DNA of 10,363 bases from Burkholderiales bacterium (GCA_947447845.1 CANFNO010000049.1:1-10363); one strand, 5' to 3'; counted from the first letter of the stretch, positions 1-7,365 are shown. Notes: generated from the sequence alone by a model not told the origin. Numbers and translations: made by a program.

Positions 1-977
1 CCCAGCTTACCGTCACGGGCTTTGACGCCGAATTCGGCAATCTTCTTCTCGATCTCGGCAAAGCTCATTTGGTCAGCGTTGCGCAGAATCGGCACCACTA
101 GGCCACGCGGCGAACCGACAGCGATACCGATGTCGAAGTAGCCGTGGTAGACGATGTCGTTGCCGTCCACCGACGCATTCAGCACCGGGAATTTCTTCAG
201 CGCGTGCACTGCGGCTTTGACGAAGAAGCTCATGAAGCCCAGCTTGCAGCCGTGTTCTTTCTCGAACTTGTCCTGCATGCGCTTGCGCATGTCCATGACC
301 GGAGCCATGTTGATTTCGTTGAAAGTGGTCAGGATGGCGTTGGTGGATTGCGACTGCAGCAGACGCTCGGCCACGCGGGCGCGCAGACGTGTCATGGGCA
401 CGCGCTGTTCCGGACGATCACCAAGGCTCGGCGCCTTAGGAGCGGCCACTTGTGGCAGCGCCTTGGTCGGCACGCCGGTGGGGATGACAGCGGCGGTGGA
501 TTGCACACCACCTGCCACAGCGGCCAGCACATCACCCTTGGTGACACGGCCGTCCTTGCCTGTGCCTCCGACCGAGCCGGAGGCCAGGTTGTTGTCAGCC
601 ATCAGCTTAGCGGCAGCGGGCATAGCGACACCGGCCTTGCTGTTACTGACGGCAGCGGCAGCGGATGGAGCTGCGGCAGGGGCTGCCGCGGGGGCAGCTG
701 CTGCAGCAACGGGAGCCGCAGCGGCGCCGACCTTGCCGTCGGTGTCGATGCGTGCGATCAGTTGTTCGGCAGCGACTGTGGAACCGTCGGCCTGGATGAT
801 TTCCATCAGCACTCCGGAGGCCGGCGCCGGTACTTCCATCACCACCTTGTCGGTCTCGATTTCGATCAGGGTTTCATCGACAGTGACCAGGTCACCGACT
901 TTTTTCTTCCACTGCAACAGGGTCGCTTCGGCAACCGATTCGGACAGCTGGGGAACTTTAACTTCTACGATAGCCAT
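1..977 (-). CDS. odhB: 2-oxoglutarate dehydrogenase E2, dihydrolipoyllysine succinyltransferase (3' end beyond window)
   Basis: OdhB (SucB) is the core of the 2-oxoglutarate dehydrogenase complex. Its lipoyl arm takes the succinyl group from E1, and its C-terminal domain passes it to CoA in the cytoplasmic TCA cycle. I translated 325 codons. They begin MAIVEVKVPQLSES, a typical biotinyl/lipoyl domain (about residues 2-77) with the lipoyl-lysine motif ETDKVVMEV, lysine at residue 44. An Ala/Pro-rich swinging linker follows (about 84-110), then an E3-binding domain (about 117-154, ending DGRVTKGDVLAAV). The acyltransferase domain starts near residue 190 (EQRVPMTRLRARVAERLL). The catalytic HxxxDG end lies off the window, so integrity there is unknown. 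The start is the ATG at 977. A weak purine stretch (GAAAG) precedes it, and it lies 17 nt after the odhA stop, so the two genes are probably co-transcribed. The lipoyl domain and linker leave little doubt; pyruvate dehydrogenase E2 is excluded mainly by the odhA neighbour. Confidence 0.96.
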   Translation of the reverse strand, partial: MAIVEVKVPQLSESVAEATLLQWKKKVGDLVTVDETLIEIETDKVVMEVPAPASGVLMEIIQADGSTVAAEQLIARIDTDGKVGAAAAPVAAAAAPAAAPAAAPSAAAAVSNSKAGVAMPAAAKLMADNNLASGSVGGTGKDGRVTKGDVLAAVAGGVQSTAAVIPTGVPTKALPQVAAPKAPSLGDRPEQRVPMTRLRARVAERLLQSQSTNAILTTFNEINMAPVMDMRKRMQDKFEKEHGCKLGFMSFFVKAAVHALKKFPVLNASVDGNDIVYHGYFDIGIAVGSPRGLVVPILRNADQMSFAEIEKKIAEFGVKARDGKL

Positions 978-994
978 ATCAATTCTTTCGGTGT

Positions 995-3865
995 TTATTT
1001 GGTGAGCACAAAGCCCTTGAGCTTGGCGAATGCGCCTTCAACCAGCGCCTTTTGTTGTTCCTGATGCAAGTGTGCGTAACCCACTGCAGGCGAAGCAGAA
1101 GCAGCGCGGCCGGAGTAACCCAGACGCTGACCTTCGATCATGTTCTCGTGCAGATAGTGCTGCACGAAGAACCAGGCGCCCTGGTTTTGTGGCTCGTCCT
1201 GACACCACACCACATCCACTACATGGGGGTACTTCTTCAATTCGGTAGAGAAGGCCTTGTGCGGGAAGGGATAGAGTTGTTCAACACGAATGATGGCAAC
1301 GTCGTCCAGACCCTTTTCTTCGCGCTTCTTGACCAAGTCGTAATAGACCTTGCCTGAGCAGGCCACCAGGCGCTTGACCTTGTCGGCCTTGATATCTTTT
1401 TGCTCGGGGATGATCGTCTGGAAGCTGCCCTTGGTGAACTCGGACAACGGCGAAGTGGCGTCCTTGTTACGCAGCAGCGACTTGGGCGTCATGATGACCA
1501 GTGGCTTGCGCAGGTTGCGCACCATCTGGCGGCGCAGCACGTGGAAGATCTGGCTGGCGGTGGTGGGCTGCACGATCTGCATATTGGTGTCTGCCGCCAA
1601 TTGCATGAAGCGCTCCAGACGCGCCGAGCTGTGCTCAGGGCCTTGACCTTCATAGCCATGCGGCAGCATCAAGGTGATGCCGTTCACGCGGCCCCACTTC
1701 ACTTCGCCGGAAGCGATGAACTGGTCGATCACCACTTGGGCGCCGTTGGCAAAGTCGCCGAACTGGGCTTCCCAGATCACAAGGGTGTTCGGGTCGTTCG
1801 ACGCGTAACCGTATTCGAAGGCCAGCACGGCCTCTTCGGACAGGATGGAATCGATCACCACAAAAGGTGCCTGACCGTCTGCCGCATGCGACAGCGGCAC
1901 ATAGGTGCCGGTGTCCCACTTTTCGCGGTTCTGATCATGGATCACGGCGTGGCGGTGGGTAAAGGTGCCGCGTCCGCAGTCTTCACCTGAAAGGCGCACC
2001 GGGTAGCCGCTGGCCACCAACGAAGCAAAAGCCATGGACTCGCCCATGCCCCAGTCCACCGGCGTGTCGCCGCGGCCCATGGCTGCACGGTCGTCATACA
2101 CCTTCTTCACCAGGTTATGCGCAGTAACGCTTGCAGGAATGGTGGTGATGCGTTCGGCCAAGCGTTTCCACTCGGCCATGGGCACTGCAGTGTCACCGGC
2201 ATCGGTCCACTTCTTGCCCAGGAACGGAGCCCAGTCCACAGCAAACTTGCTCTTGAAGTTGGTCAGCACCGGGTCGGCCGTGTGCTTGCCAGCATCCATG
2301 GCTGAACGATAGGCCTTTGCCATATCGTCACCCAGGGTCTCACCCAGGCCTTGCGAGGTCAGACGGTCGGCGTAGAGCTTGCGCGTGCCGGGATGCTGGG
2401 CAATCTTCTTGTACATCAGCGGCTGGGTCAGTGCAGGCGTGTCCTGCTCGTTGTGACCAAGTTTGCGGAAGCAGATGATGTCGAGCACCACGTCCTTCTG
2501 GAAGGTCATGCGGTATTCGAGGGCCAACTGGGTCGCCAGCACCACGGCTTCGGGATCGTCCGCATTGACGTGCAGTACCGGCGCTTCAACCATCTTGACG
2601 ATGTCGGTGCAATACACGGATGAGCGCATGTCGCGCGGATCCGAAGTGGTGAAACCGATCTGGTTATTGATGATGATGTGCACCGTGCCGCCAGTGGTGT
2701 AGCCACGGGTCTGTGCCAGTGCCAGGGTTTCCTGGTTCACACCCTGACCACCAAAGGCCGAGTCTCCGTGCACCAGCACGGGAAGCACTTGCGCACCTTT
2801 GGTATCACCACGGCGGTCCATACGCGCGCGTACCGAACCTTCAACCACAGGGTTGACAATTTCAAGGTGCGAGGGGTTGAAGGCCAGCGACAGGTGAACC
2901 GGGCCACCAGATGTAGATAAGTCGGAGCTGAAGCCTTGGTGATACTTCACGTCACCGGCGGGCAGATCTTCCGGAGCGGTGTGGTCAAACTCGGCAAACA
3001 AATCCTTGGGCATCTTGCCCATGGTGTTCACCAGCACGTTCAGACGGCCACGGTGGGCCATGCCGATCACGACTTCCTGCACACCCTTGGCACCAGCTTG
3101 CTGGATCAACTCATCCATGGCAGCGATAAAACTTTCGCCGCCTTCGAGCGAGAAGCGTTTCTGGCCCACAAATTTCGTGTGGAGGAAACGCTCCAGCCCT
3201 TCTGCAGCGGTCAGGCGCTCCAGAATGGCTTTCTTCTTTTCAGAAGTGAAGTTGGGCTTGCTGCGGATCGACTCCAGCTTTTGCTGCCACCAGCGCTTTT
3301 CCGTCTGGTCGGTGGTGTACATGTACTCGGCGCCCAGGGTGCCGCAGTAGGTTTCGCGCAGCGCGTTGAGCAACTCGCGCAACGACATGCTGTTCTTGCC
3401 GAAGAAGGTGTTGCTGGTGTCGAACACGGTTTCCTGGTCGGCGTCGGTGAAGCCGTAGTAAGCCGGGTCCAGATCAACAATGACCGGGCGCTCTGTGCGC
3501 TTGAGCGGGTCCAGATCAGCCCAGCGCTGACCGACATTGCGGTAAGCGGCAATCAGTTGCTGTGCAGCAGTTCGCTTGCGGCCCATTTCGGCGTCGGCAC
3601 TGGCCATGACGACCTTGGTACCGCCAGCCTTGGCACGTTCAGCAAAGGCATTGATGACGGGCATGTGTGGCACGTCTTTGGCATTGGAGCCATCCACTGC
3701 GGGCACATGGCTCAGCGCATCGAAATATTCACGCCAGGAATCGGGGACGCTACCGGGGTTGGCCAGGTAGTTTTCATACATCTCTTCGACGTAGGGGGCG
3801 TTGCCACCAAACAGGTAGGTATTACCTTGATACGCCTGGTAAACAGACGACACGTTATCACTCAT
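995..3865 (-). CDS. odhA: 2-oxoglutarate dehydrogenase E1 component
   Basis: OdhA (SucA) is the thiamine-diphosphate decarboxylase of the 2-oxoglutarate dehydrogenase complex. It decarboxylates 2-oxoglutarate and succinylates the lipoyl arm of OdhB. The product has 956 residues, close to the roughly 930-950 usual for the family. The N-terminal E1 segment is at about 7-50 (QAYQGNTYLFGGNAPYVEE). HRGRLNVLVN lies at 271-280, the ThDP/Mg site GDSAFGGQG at 367-375 with NNQIGFT at 400-406. In the transketolase-like C-terminal half are GEDCGRGTFTHRHAV (627-641), EYGYAS (684-689) and PHGYEGQGPEHSSARLERF (735-753). No frame break is seen. The start is well fixed: a strong GGAGGT Shine-Dalgarno sequence (3875-3880) sits 9 nt before the ATG. 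The gene follows prpE after 192 nt and precedes odhB by 17 nt. I saw no convincing -35/-10 pair in the gap, so the promoter position is open. Confidence 0.98.
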   Translation of the reverse strand: MSDNVSSVYQAYQGNTYLFGGNAPYVEEMYENYLANPGSVPDSWREYFDALSHVPAVDGSNAKDVPHMPVINAFAERAKAGGTKVVMASADAEMGRKRTAAQQLIAAYRNVGQRWADLDPLKRTERPVIVDLDPAYYGFTDADQETVFDTSNTFFGKNSMSLRELLNALRETYCGTLGAEYMYTTDQTEKRWWQQKLESIRSKPNFTSEKKKAILERLTAAEGLERFLHTKFVGQKRFSLEGGESFIAAMDELIQQAGAKGVQEVVIGMAHRGRLNVLVNTMGKMPKDLFAEFDHTAPEDLPAGDVKYHQGFSSDLSTSGGPVHLSLAFNPSHLEIVNPVVEGSVRARMDRRGDTKGAQVLPVLVHGDSAFGGQGVNQETLALAQTRGYTTGGTVHIIINNQIGFTTSDPRDMRSSVYCTDIVKMVEAPVLHVNADDPEAVVLATQLALEYRMTFQKDVVLDIICFRKLGHNEQDTPALTQPLMYKKIAQHPGTRKLYADRLTSQGLGETLGDDMAKAYRSAMDAGKHTADPVLTNFKSKFAVDWAPFLGKKWTDAGDTAVPMAEWKRLAERITTIPASVTAHNLVKKVYDDRAAMGRGDTPVDWGMGESMAFASLVASGYPVRLSGEDCGRGTFTHRHAVIHDQNREKWDTGTYVPLSHAADGQAPFVVIDSILSEEAVLAFEYGYASNDPNTLVIWEAQFGDFANGAQVVIDQFIASGEVKWGRVNGITLMLPHGYEGQGPEHSSARLERFMQLAADTNMQIVQPTTASQIFHVLRRQMVRNLRKPLVIMTPKSLLRNKDATSPLSEFTKGSFQTIIPEQKDIKADKVKRLVACSGKVYYDLVKKREEKGLDDVAIIRVEQLYPFPHKAFSTELKKYPHVVDVVWCQDEPQNQGAWFFVQHYLHENMIEGQRLGYSGRAASASPAVGYAHLHQEQQKALVEGAFAKLKGFVLTK

Positions 3866-3874
3866 ATTGCGCTG

Positions 3875-3880
3875 ACCTCC
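3875..3880 (-). promoter_or_regulatory. Strong ribosome binding site of odhA
   Basis: GGAGGT on the minus strand lies 9 nt before the odhA ATG at 3865. It matches the 16S anti-Shine-Dalgarno core fully and fixes the start codon. A 17-nt hairpin ends on the base immediately upstream. Confidence 0.85.
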
Positions 3881-3897
3881 GTTCCCCTTCAGGGAAC
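3881..3897 (-). repeat. Hairpin abutting the odhA ribosome binding site
   Basis: The minus strand reads GTTCCC-TGAAG-GGGAAC, a perfect 6-bp stem with a 5-nt loop. Its 3' arm ends on the base next to the GGAGGT of odhA. In the mRNA this would form a small stem directly 5' of the ribosome binding site. It could stabilise the 5' end or shape access to the site, or be an operator in DNA. The structure is read directly; any function is inferred. Confidence 0.55.
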
Positions 3898-3904
3898 ATT
3901 AGCT

Positions 3905-3926
3905 GGTTAAAGCTAGTTGATTAACC
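3905..3926. repeat. Inverted repeat GGTTAA/TTAACC in the odhA leader region
   Basis: Perfect 6-bp arms GGTTAA and TTAACC are separated by 10 nt, about 40-60 nt upstream of the odhA ATG. The arms are AT-rich and short, so an RNA stem would be weak; a protein-binding site is possible. Chance occurrence cannot be excluded. Confidence 0.3.
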
Positions 3927-3998
3927 TCCCGCGACACGGCTGAACCGATTGGCGGATGCGACTGTGGCATTGGAAGGACCTTCGTTGCGGGTTGGATT

Positions 3999-4028
3999 GT
4001 GCCATCGAATTGGGTGCTTCGATGGCAC
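3999..4028 (-). terminator. Perfect 11-bp inverted repeat after prpE, possible terminator
   Basis: The arms GTGCCATCGAA and TTCGATGGCAC pair perfectly over 11 bp around an 8-nt loop, starting 29 nt past the prpE stop. The position suits a 3' hairpin that ends or protects the prpE mRNA and separates it from odhAB. On the minus strand it is followed by AATCCAACC, so there is no U-tract and it is not a classic intrinsic terminator. It could also act as an attenuator of read-through into odhAB or as a regulator site. The repeat is certain; the terminator role is inferred. Confidence 0.5.
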
Positions 4029-4057
4029 TAATCGCTATTTGGACTAACGACTGACAG

Positions 4058-5953
4058 CTAGCTGACCACCGAGTCCTTAATCTGCTGCAAAGCCGCCGGA
4101 TCTTCCATGGTAGTCAGATCGCCAGGGTCACGTCCCTCGCACACGGCCTGGATAGCACGGCGCAGCAATTTGCCGCTGCGCGTCTTGGGCAAGACCTGCA
4201 CAAAACGCACACGGGCCGGGCGGGCTACTGCGCCCAATTGATCATCCACCACTTTCATGATGGCGGCTTCGGTCTTCTTCACATCGGCCTCGGTAGAGGC
4301 GACGCTAGGATCTTTAAGGACCACGAAGGCCACGGCAACCTGACCCTTGAGCTGGTCTGCCACACCAACCACGGCCACCTCAGCCACATTGGCGTGGCTG
4401 CTGATGCTCTCTTCGATTTCGCGGGTGCCCAGGCGGTGACCCGCCACGTTGATCACGTCGTCGGTGCGTCCCAGGATAAAGAAGTAACCGTCCTTGTCTT
4501 TCACGCCCCAGTCAAAGGTGCTGTACATGACACGGTTGTGAATACTGGACCAATAGGTTTTGACAAAACGCTCGTCGTCGCCCCAGATGGTCTGCAGGCA
4601 ACCGGGCGGCAATGGGCCTTCTACGGCAATAACACCCTTCTTGTCGGCTTCATTGATTTCTTCACCCGTGGTCTCATCGATCAGACGCACGTCATAGCCG
4701 TAAACCGCCTTACCGGGCGAACCAAACTTGGTCGGTGCTTTTTCCACACCGTTGCATATGGCCATGATGGGCCAACCGGTTTCGGTCTGCCAATAGTTGT
4801 CGATGATCGGTTTATTGATAGCACCTGAAATCCAGGTAGCGGTGGGCTCGTCCAACGGCTCACCGGCCAGGAACAAAGCCTTCAGGCTGGACAAGTCGTA
4901 CTTGGTGAGGAAAGACTCATCCTGCTTCTTGAGCACGCGGGCAGCAGTCGGAGCGCTGAACATGACGCTGACTTGGTACTTCTCGACCAGTTTCCACCAG
5001 ATACCGGCGTCCGGACGAATCGGCAAGCCTTCATACATGATGGTGGCCATACCGGCAATCAGCGGGCCATAGATGATGTAGCTGTGGCCCACCACCCAAC
5101 CGATGTCGGAGGTGGAGAAATAGGTCTCGCCCGGGTTACCCATGTAAATGTGCTTCATGGACGCTGCCAGCGCCACAGCGTAACCGGCGGTATCGCGCTG
5201 CACACCCTTGGGCTTGCCGGTGGTGCCGCTGGTGTACAAGATATAGCTGGGGTGGTTGGAGGCAACCCATTCACAGGGCACCACATCGTCCATGTGGGCT
5301 GCGCGTAGTGTGGCGTAGTCTTCGTCACGACCAGCGGTCTTGGGGAACTCGGCCAGACCGCGATTCACCATCAGCACCTTGGCGGGCTTGTGGGTGCTCA
5401 GGGAAATGGCGTCATCCAGCAAGTTTTTGTAGGGAACCACTTTGCCACCGCGCATACCGGCGTCAGAGCTGATGATGGCCGTGGGCTTGGCATCTTCGAT
5501 GCGGCTGGCCAGGCTGTGGCTGGCAAAACCGCCAAACACAACCGAGTGAATGGCGCCAATGCGGGCGCAGGCCAGCATGGCAAAACAGGCCTCTGCCACC
5601 ATAGGCATGTAAATCAATACCCGGTCGCCTTTACCTACGCCCAGGCTTTTGAGGATGGCCGCCATGCGCTGCACTTCGGCGTGCAGTTCTCTAAAGCTGT
5701 AAGCGTGCTCAGTATCCGTCTCGGTGGAAACAAAAATCAGTGCGTTCTGGTCCGGGCGGGTGGCCAGATGACGATCCACCGCGTTGTAGCAAAGATTGGT
5801 CTCTCCACCGACAAACCAGTTGGCAAATGGCGGCTTGCTGTAGTCGCACACTTGACTATAGGGCTTGTGCCAGTCGATCAACTGGGCCTGCTCGGTCCAG
5901 AAGCCGTCACGGTCTTCGATGGATCTGCGATGAAAGTCAGCGTAAGAAGTCAT
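4058..5953 (-). CDS. prpE: Propionyl-CoA synthetase (propionate--CoA ligase)
   Basis: PrpE activates propionate with ATP and CoA, through a propionyl-AMP intermediate, to propionyl-CoA, usually feeding the 2-methylcitrate cycle. The 631-residue product is collinear with remembered enterobacterial PrpE from the N-terminus (MTSYADFHRRS) to the end (GRDPGDLTTMEDPAALQQI). Adenylate-forming motifs are complete: YTSGTTGKPKG (240-250), DNYWQTETGWP (385-395), GRTDDVINVAGHRLG (495-509, hinge and adenylate contact) and KTRSGKLLRR (590-599) with the catalytic lysine at 595, the residue that lysine acetyltransferases silence in this family. I chose the ATG at 5953, with GGAG 9 nt upstream; it matches the start of known PrpE. 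A TTG five codons upstream is in frame but overlaps that GGAG. Acetyl-CoA synthetase is the main alternative, but Acs is longer and lacks the PrpE-type N-terminal and C-terminal sequences. No prpB, prpC or prpD adjoins it. Confidence 0.95.
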   Translation of the reverse strand: MTSYADFHRRSIEDRDGFWTEQAQLIDWHKPYSQVCDYSKPPFANWFVGGETNLCYNAVDRHLATRPDQNALIFVSTETDTEHAYSFRELHAEVQRMAAILKSLGVGKGDRVLIYMPMVAEACFAMLACARIGAIHSVVFGGFASHSLASRIEDAKPTAIISSDAGMRGGKVVPYKNLLDDAISLSTHKPAKVLMVNRGLAEFPKTAGRDEDYATLRAAHMDDVVPCEWVASNHPSYILYTSGTTGKPKGVQRDTAGYAVALAASMKHIYMGNPGETYFSTSDIGWVVGHSYIIYGPLIAGMATIMYEGLPIRPDAGIWWKLVEKYQVSVMFSAPTAARVLKKQDESFLTKYDLSSLKALFLAGEPLDEPTATWISGAINKPIIDNYWQTETGWPIMAICNGVEKAPTKFGSPGKAVYGYDVRLIDETTGEEINEADKKGVIAVEGPLPPGCLQTIWGDDERFVKTYWSSIHNRVMYSTFDWGVKDKDGYFFILGRTDDVINVAGHRLGTREIEESISSHANVAEVAVVGVADQLKGQVAVAFVVLKDPSVASTEADVKKTEAAIMKVVDDQLGAVARPARVRFVQVLPKTRSGKLLRRAIQAVCEGRDPGDLTTMEDPAALQQIKDSVVS

Positions 5954-5999
5954 TGTGCGGGTCTCCAAAACCTAGTTATCGGTGCATCAAACTGAATTC

Positions 6000-6028
6000 A
6001 TAATTAGGAATCAAGCAACTTGCTGCAA
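6000..6028 (-). promoter_or_regulatory. Weak candidate promoter of prpE
   Basis: On the minus strand TTGCAG (6023-6028) and AATTAT (6000-6005) are separated by 17 nt, in an AT-rich patch roughly 50-75 nt before the prpE ATG. Matches to the sigma-70 hexamers are only 3/6 and 4/6. The spacing and location are right but the motif is weak. The -35 hexamer overlaps the palindromes at 6014-6029. Confidence 0.25.
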
Positions 6029-6029
6029 G
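6014..6029. repeat. Overlapping palindromes upstream of prpE, possible operator
   Basis: Two 11-bp perfect palindromes overlap here: AGCAACTTGCT (6014-6024) and CTTGCTGCAAG (6019-6029), each with 5-bp arms around one central base. They lie about 60-75 nt before the prpE ATG, where a transcription factor could act. They resemble a DNA-binding site more than an RNA hairpin because the loops would be a single base. The factor is unknown. Confidence 0.35.
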
Positions 6030-6096
6030 CTGACTTTTTTTGGGTAGAAGTGGGTTCGACACCCCCCTGACCAGCACGCCAGCCTTTTGATAATGG

Positions 6097-7251
6097 CTAA
6101 TTCGCGTGCGTCACATGCATCAAAAAGACGCGTTCGTCATCGGAAACTTCGGCCTCCTTAGGCATCGAAGGCATCAGCGCAGCGAGGTCACGCGCATAGG
6201 CAGTGGCTTGCTGATTGACGCTGCAGTTCTCGCAATCCTTGCTGCGCTGCTGGCCGGGACTTCCCGTAGGCAGTTGAAGCGTGAATGACTCGATTGCATT
6301 TGACTGGGAAGATTCATCACCGTCTATCCCGTTTACTTTTAACTGTCCGCCGTGCAACTCCACAATGCGGCGAGCCAAGGGAATGCGAATGGACGATAAC
6401 AAACGCATAACCGGGTCTTTGGCAGCCTCTGGCTTCACAGGCACGGCGCCGCTAACGTCAGAAATACTGGAGGGTCGGGCCGTAAGCACCAAAAAGCCTC
6501 CGTTCTGTCGAACATTAATTGCAATATGGCTGCGCCTGGGAGCACCTTGCTCCAGGCATTGAAGCAATGCTAAAAATGCGCACTGAATCCAGTTTGTGCT
6601 GCCGTAGACCGACCCGACCTCAATGGCCGGACCCGGAGCAGTTGCGTCAATGTAGTAGTCACAGTGCCGCAAATTGATTGATGCAATGGCATCTTTCAGC
6701 AACGCGACCACTGAAAGACGTTCACCAGGAAACATCGTGCCCACCTGGGCAATGAGCGACAACTCCTCCATTGCCACAAACAGGCTTCGAAGATGTTGCG
6801 CATGCTCCCGCGCCAATGCGGTTTCCGTAACGCTCTTGGGATCCTTGATGGCACCGAGGTACTGAATTAACTGGTTTAGTTGGTGGCGAATTTCATCGCC
6901 TACGAGATGCGATATACCTTGGCGCTGCCAGGCACCTTGTTTGTCCTGTTGGCTGTCATGAACAGGTGTGAACAACAATGCAAAGCCATCCTTGCCATCG
7001 CTGCACAACATGACATCCGCGGCCTGTGTTTGGCCATCGGCCTTGGGATAGAGATCGATGAGAAATGGGGTCTTGCTGCCGTCCCGCACGGCCTGTGAAA
7101 CGATAGCGCTGATTTTGTCTGCTGCCTTGACGCAAGACTTTAGCCACGGCTTGGCCGCGCGGTTGAAATCAGTGATCTGACCATACCGGTCCAACAAGAC
7201 GACGCCCTCGGCCAATTTTTCAAGCGTGTCGGTATCGAAATTCAAAAACAT
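6097..7251 (-). CDS. PAS-domain histidine-kinase-like protein, probably catalytically dead (pseudokinase)
   Basis: The 384-residue product has the layout of a soluble sensor kinase but seems to lack kinase chemistry. A PAS-like domain occupies about 5-100 (LAEGVVLLDRYGQITDFNRAA). A dimerisation-helix region follows: DEIRHQLNQLIQYL (119-132) aligns with the usual HEIRTPLNAILGYL, placing Asp119 where the phosphorylated His belongs. The ATPase-like part (about 178-330) keeps its end, ARRIVELHGGQLKVNG (293-308), but the N-box position reads LLQCLEQ, no DxGxG is seen, and the G2 glycines are replaced (SSIRIPLARR). The tail has C340-E-N-C343, a CxxC pair. No membrane segment or signal peptide is seen. 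I chose the ATG at 7251, with AGAGGA 7 nt upstream; an ATG at 7290 lacks a ribosome site and lies at or upstream of the likely transcription start. It may act as a scaffold or sensor for a partner. I do not recognise a named orthologue. Confidence 0.8.
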   Translation of the reverse strand: MFLNFDTDTLEKLAEGVVLLDRYGQITDFNRAAKPWLKSCVKAADKISAIVSQAVRDGSKTPFLIDLYPKADGQTQAADVMLCSDGKDGFALLFTPVHDSQQDKQGAWQRQGISHLVGDEIRHQLNQLIQYLGAIKDPKSVTETALAREHAQHLRSLFVAMEELSLIAQVGTMFPGERLSVVALLKDAIASINLRHCDYYIDATAPGPAIEVGSVYGSTNWIQCAFLALLQCLEQGAPRRSHIAINVRQNGGFLVLTARPSSISDVSGAVPVKPEAAKDPVMRLLSSIRIPLARRIVELHGGQLKVNGIDGDESSQSNAIESFTLQLPTGSPGQQRSKDCENCSVNQQATAYARDLAALMPSMPKEAEVSDDERVFLMHVTHAN

Positions 7252-7289
7252 GGTGCTGTCCTCTCTGCCTATAAAGGCACGTTGCACCA

Positions 7290-7311
7290 TTCAAATATAA
7301 CAATAATTGAA
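7290..7311. repeat. Imperfect palindrome over the -10 region of the PAS gene promoter
   Basis: A 22-bp near-palindrome has outer arms TTCAA/TTGAA and inner TAT/ATA matches: 8 of 11 base pairs are symmetric. It covers the proposed -10 box at 7294-7299, where a bound repressor would block RNA polymerase. It is AT-rich, so partial symmetry by chance is a real alternative. Confidence 0.3.
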
Positions 7312-7322
7312 AAAATTCTCTA
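7294..7322 (-). promoter_or_regulatory. Candidate extended -10 promoter of the PAS/kinase-like gene
   Basis: The minus strand has TAGAGA (7317-7322, 4/6 to the -35 consensus), a 17-nt spacer, and TATATT (7294-7299, 5/6 to the -10) preceded by TGT, an extended -10 element. Transcription would begin near 7287, giving a leader of about 35 nt before the ATG at 7251. This supports that start over the ATG at 7290. The region is visibly more AT-rich than its surroundings. Confidence 0.5.
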
Positions 7323-7348
7323 AATTTATCCAACGGACTTTTGACAAA

Positions 7349-7365
7349 CCGCAAACGGGATGCGG
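7349..7365 (-). terminator. Weak hairpin after the AAA+ gene
   Basis: On the minus strand CCGCA and TGCGG form a 5-bp GC-rich stem with a 7-nt loop, followed by TTTGTC, about 40 nt after the AAA+ gene stop at 7405. It could be a weak terminator that separates the AAA+ gene from the downstream PAS gene. The stem is short and the T-run is broken. Confidence 0.3.

Noticed and set aside
144..1064. Plus-strand open frames of about 300 codons
   Set aside because: They mirror the odhB lipoyl, linker and catalytic regions. The predicted products are low-complexity Gly/Ser/His- or Ala-rich sequences with no domain.
2936..3910. Long open frame of 324 codons on the plus strand
   Set aside because: It lies antisense to odhA, whose minus-strand motifs are unmistakable. 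The plus frame has no recognisable domain and is a by-product of GC-rich codon use.
3990..4028. TGGCAC on the minus strand as a sigma-54 -24 element
   Set aside because: It is part of the inverted-repeat arm, and the following bases do not contain the TTGC-type -12 element at the required spacing.
6014..6041. Plus-strand hairpin followed by seven T residues, terminator-like
   Set aside because: Possible stems are only about 4 bp with very small loops, and no plus-strand gene ends upstream.
6053..6060. GGTTCGAC, resembling a tRNA T-loop
   Set aside because: No acceptor stem, D-arm or anticodon arm can be built around it on either strand.
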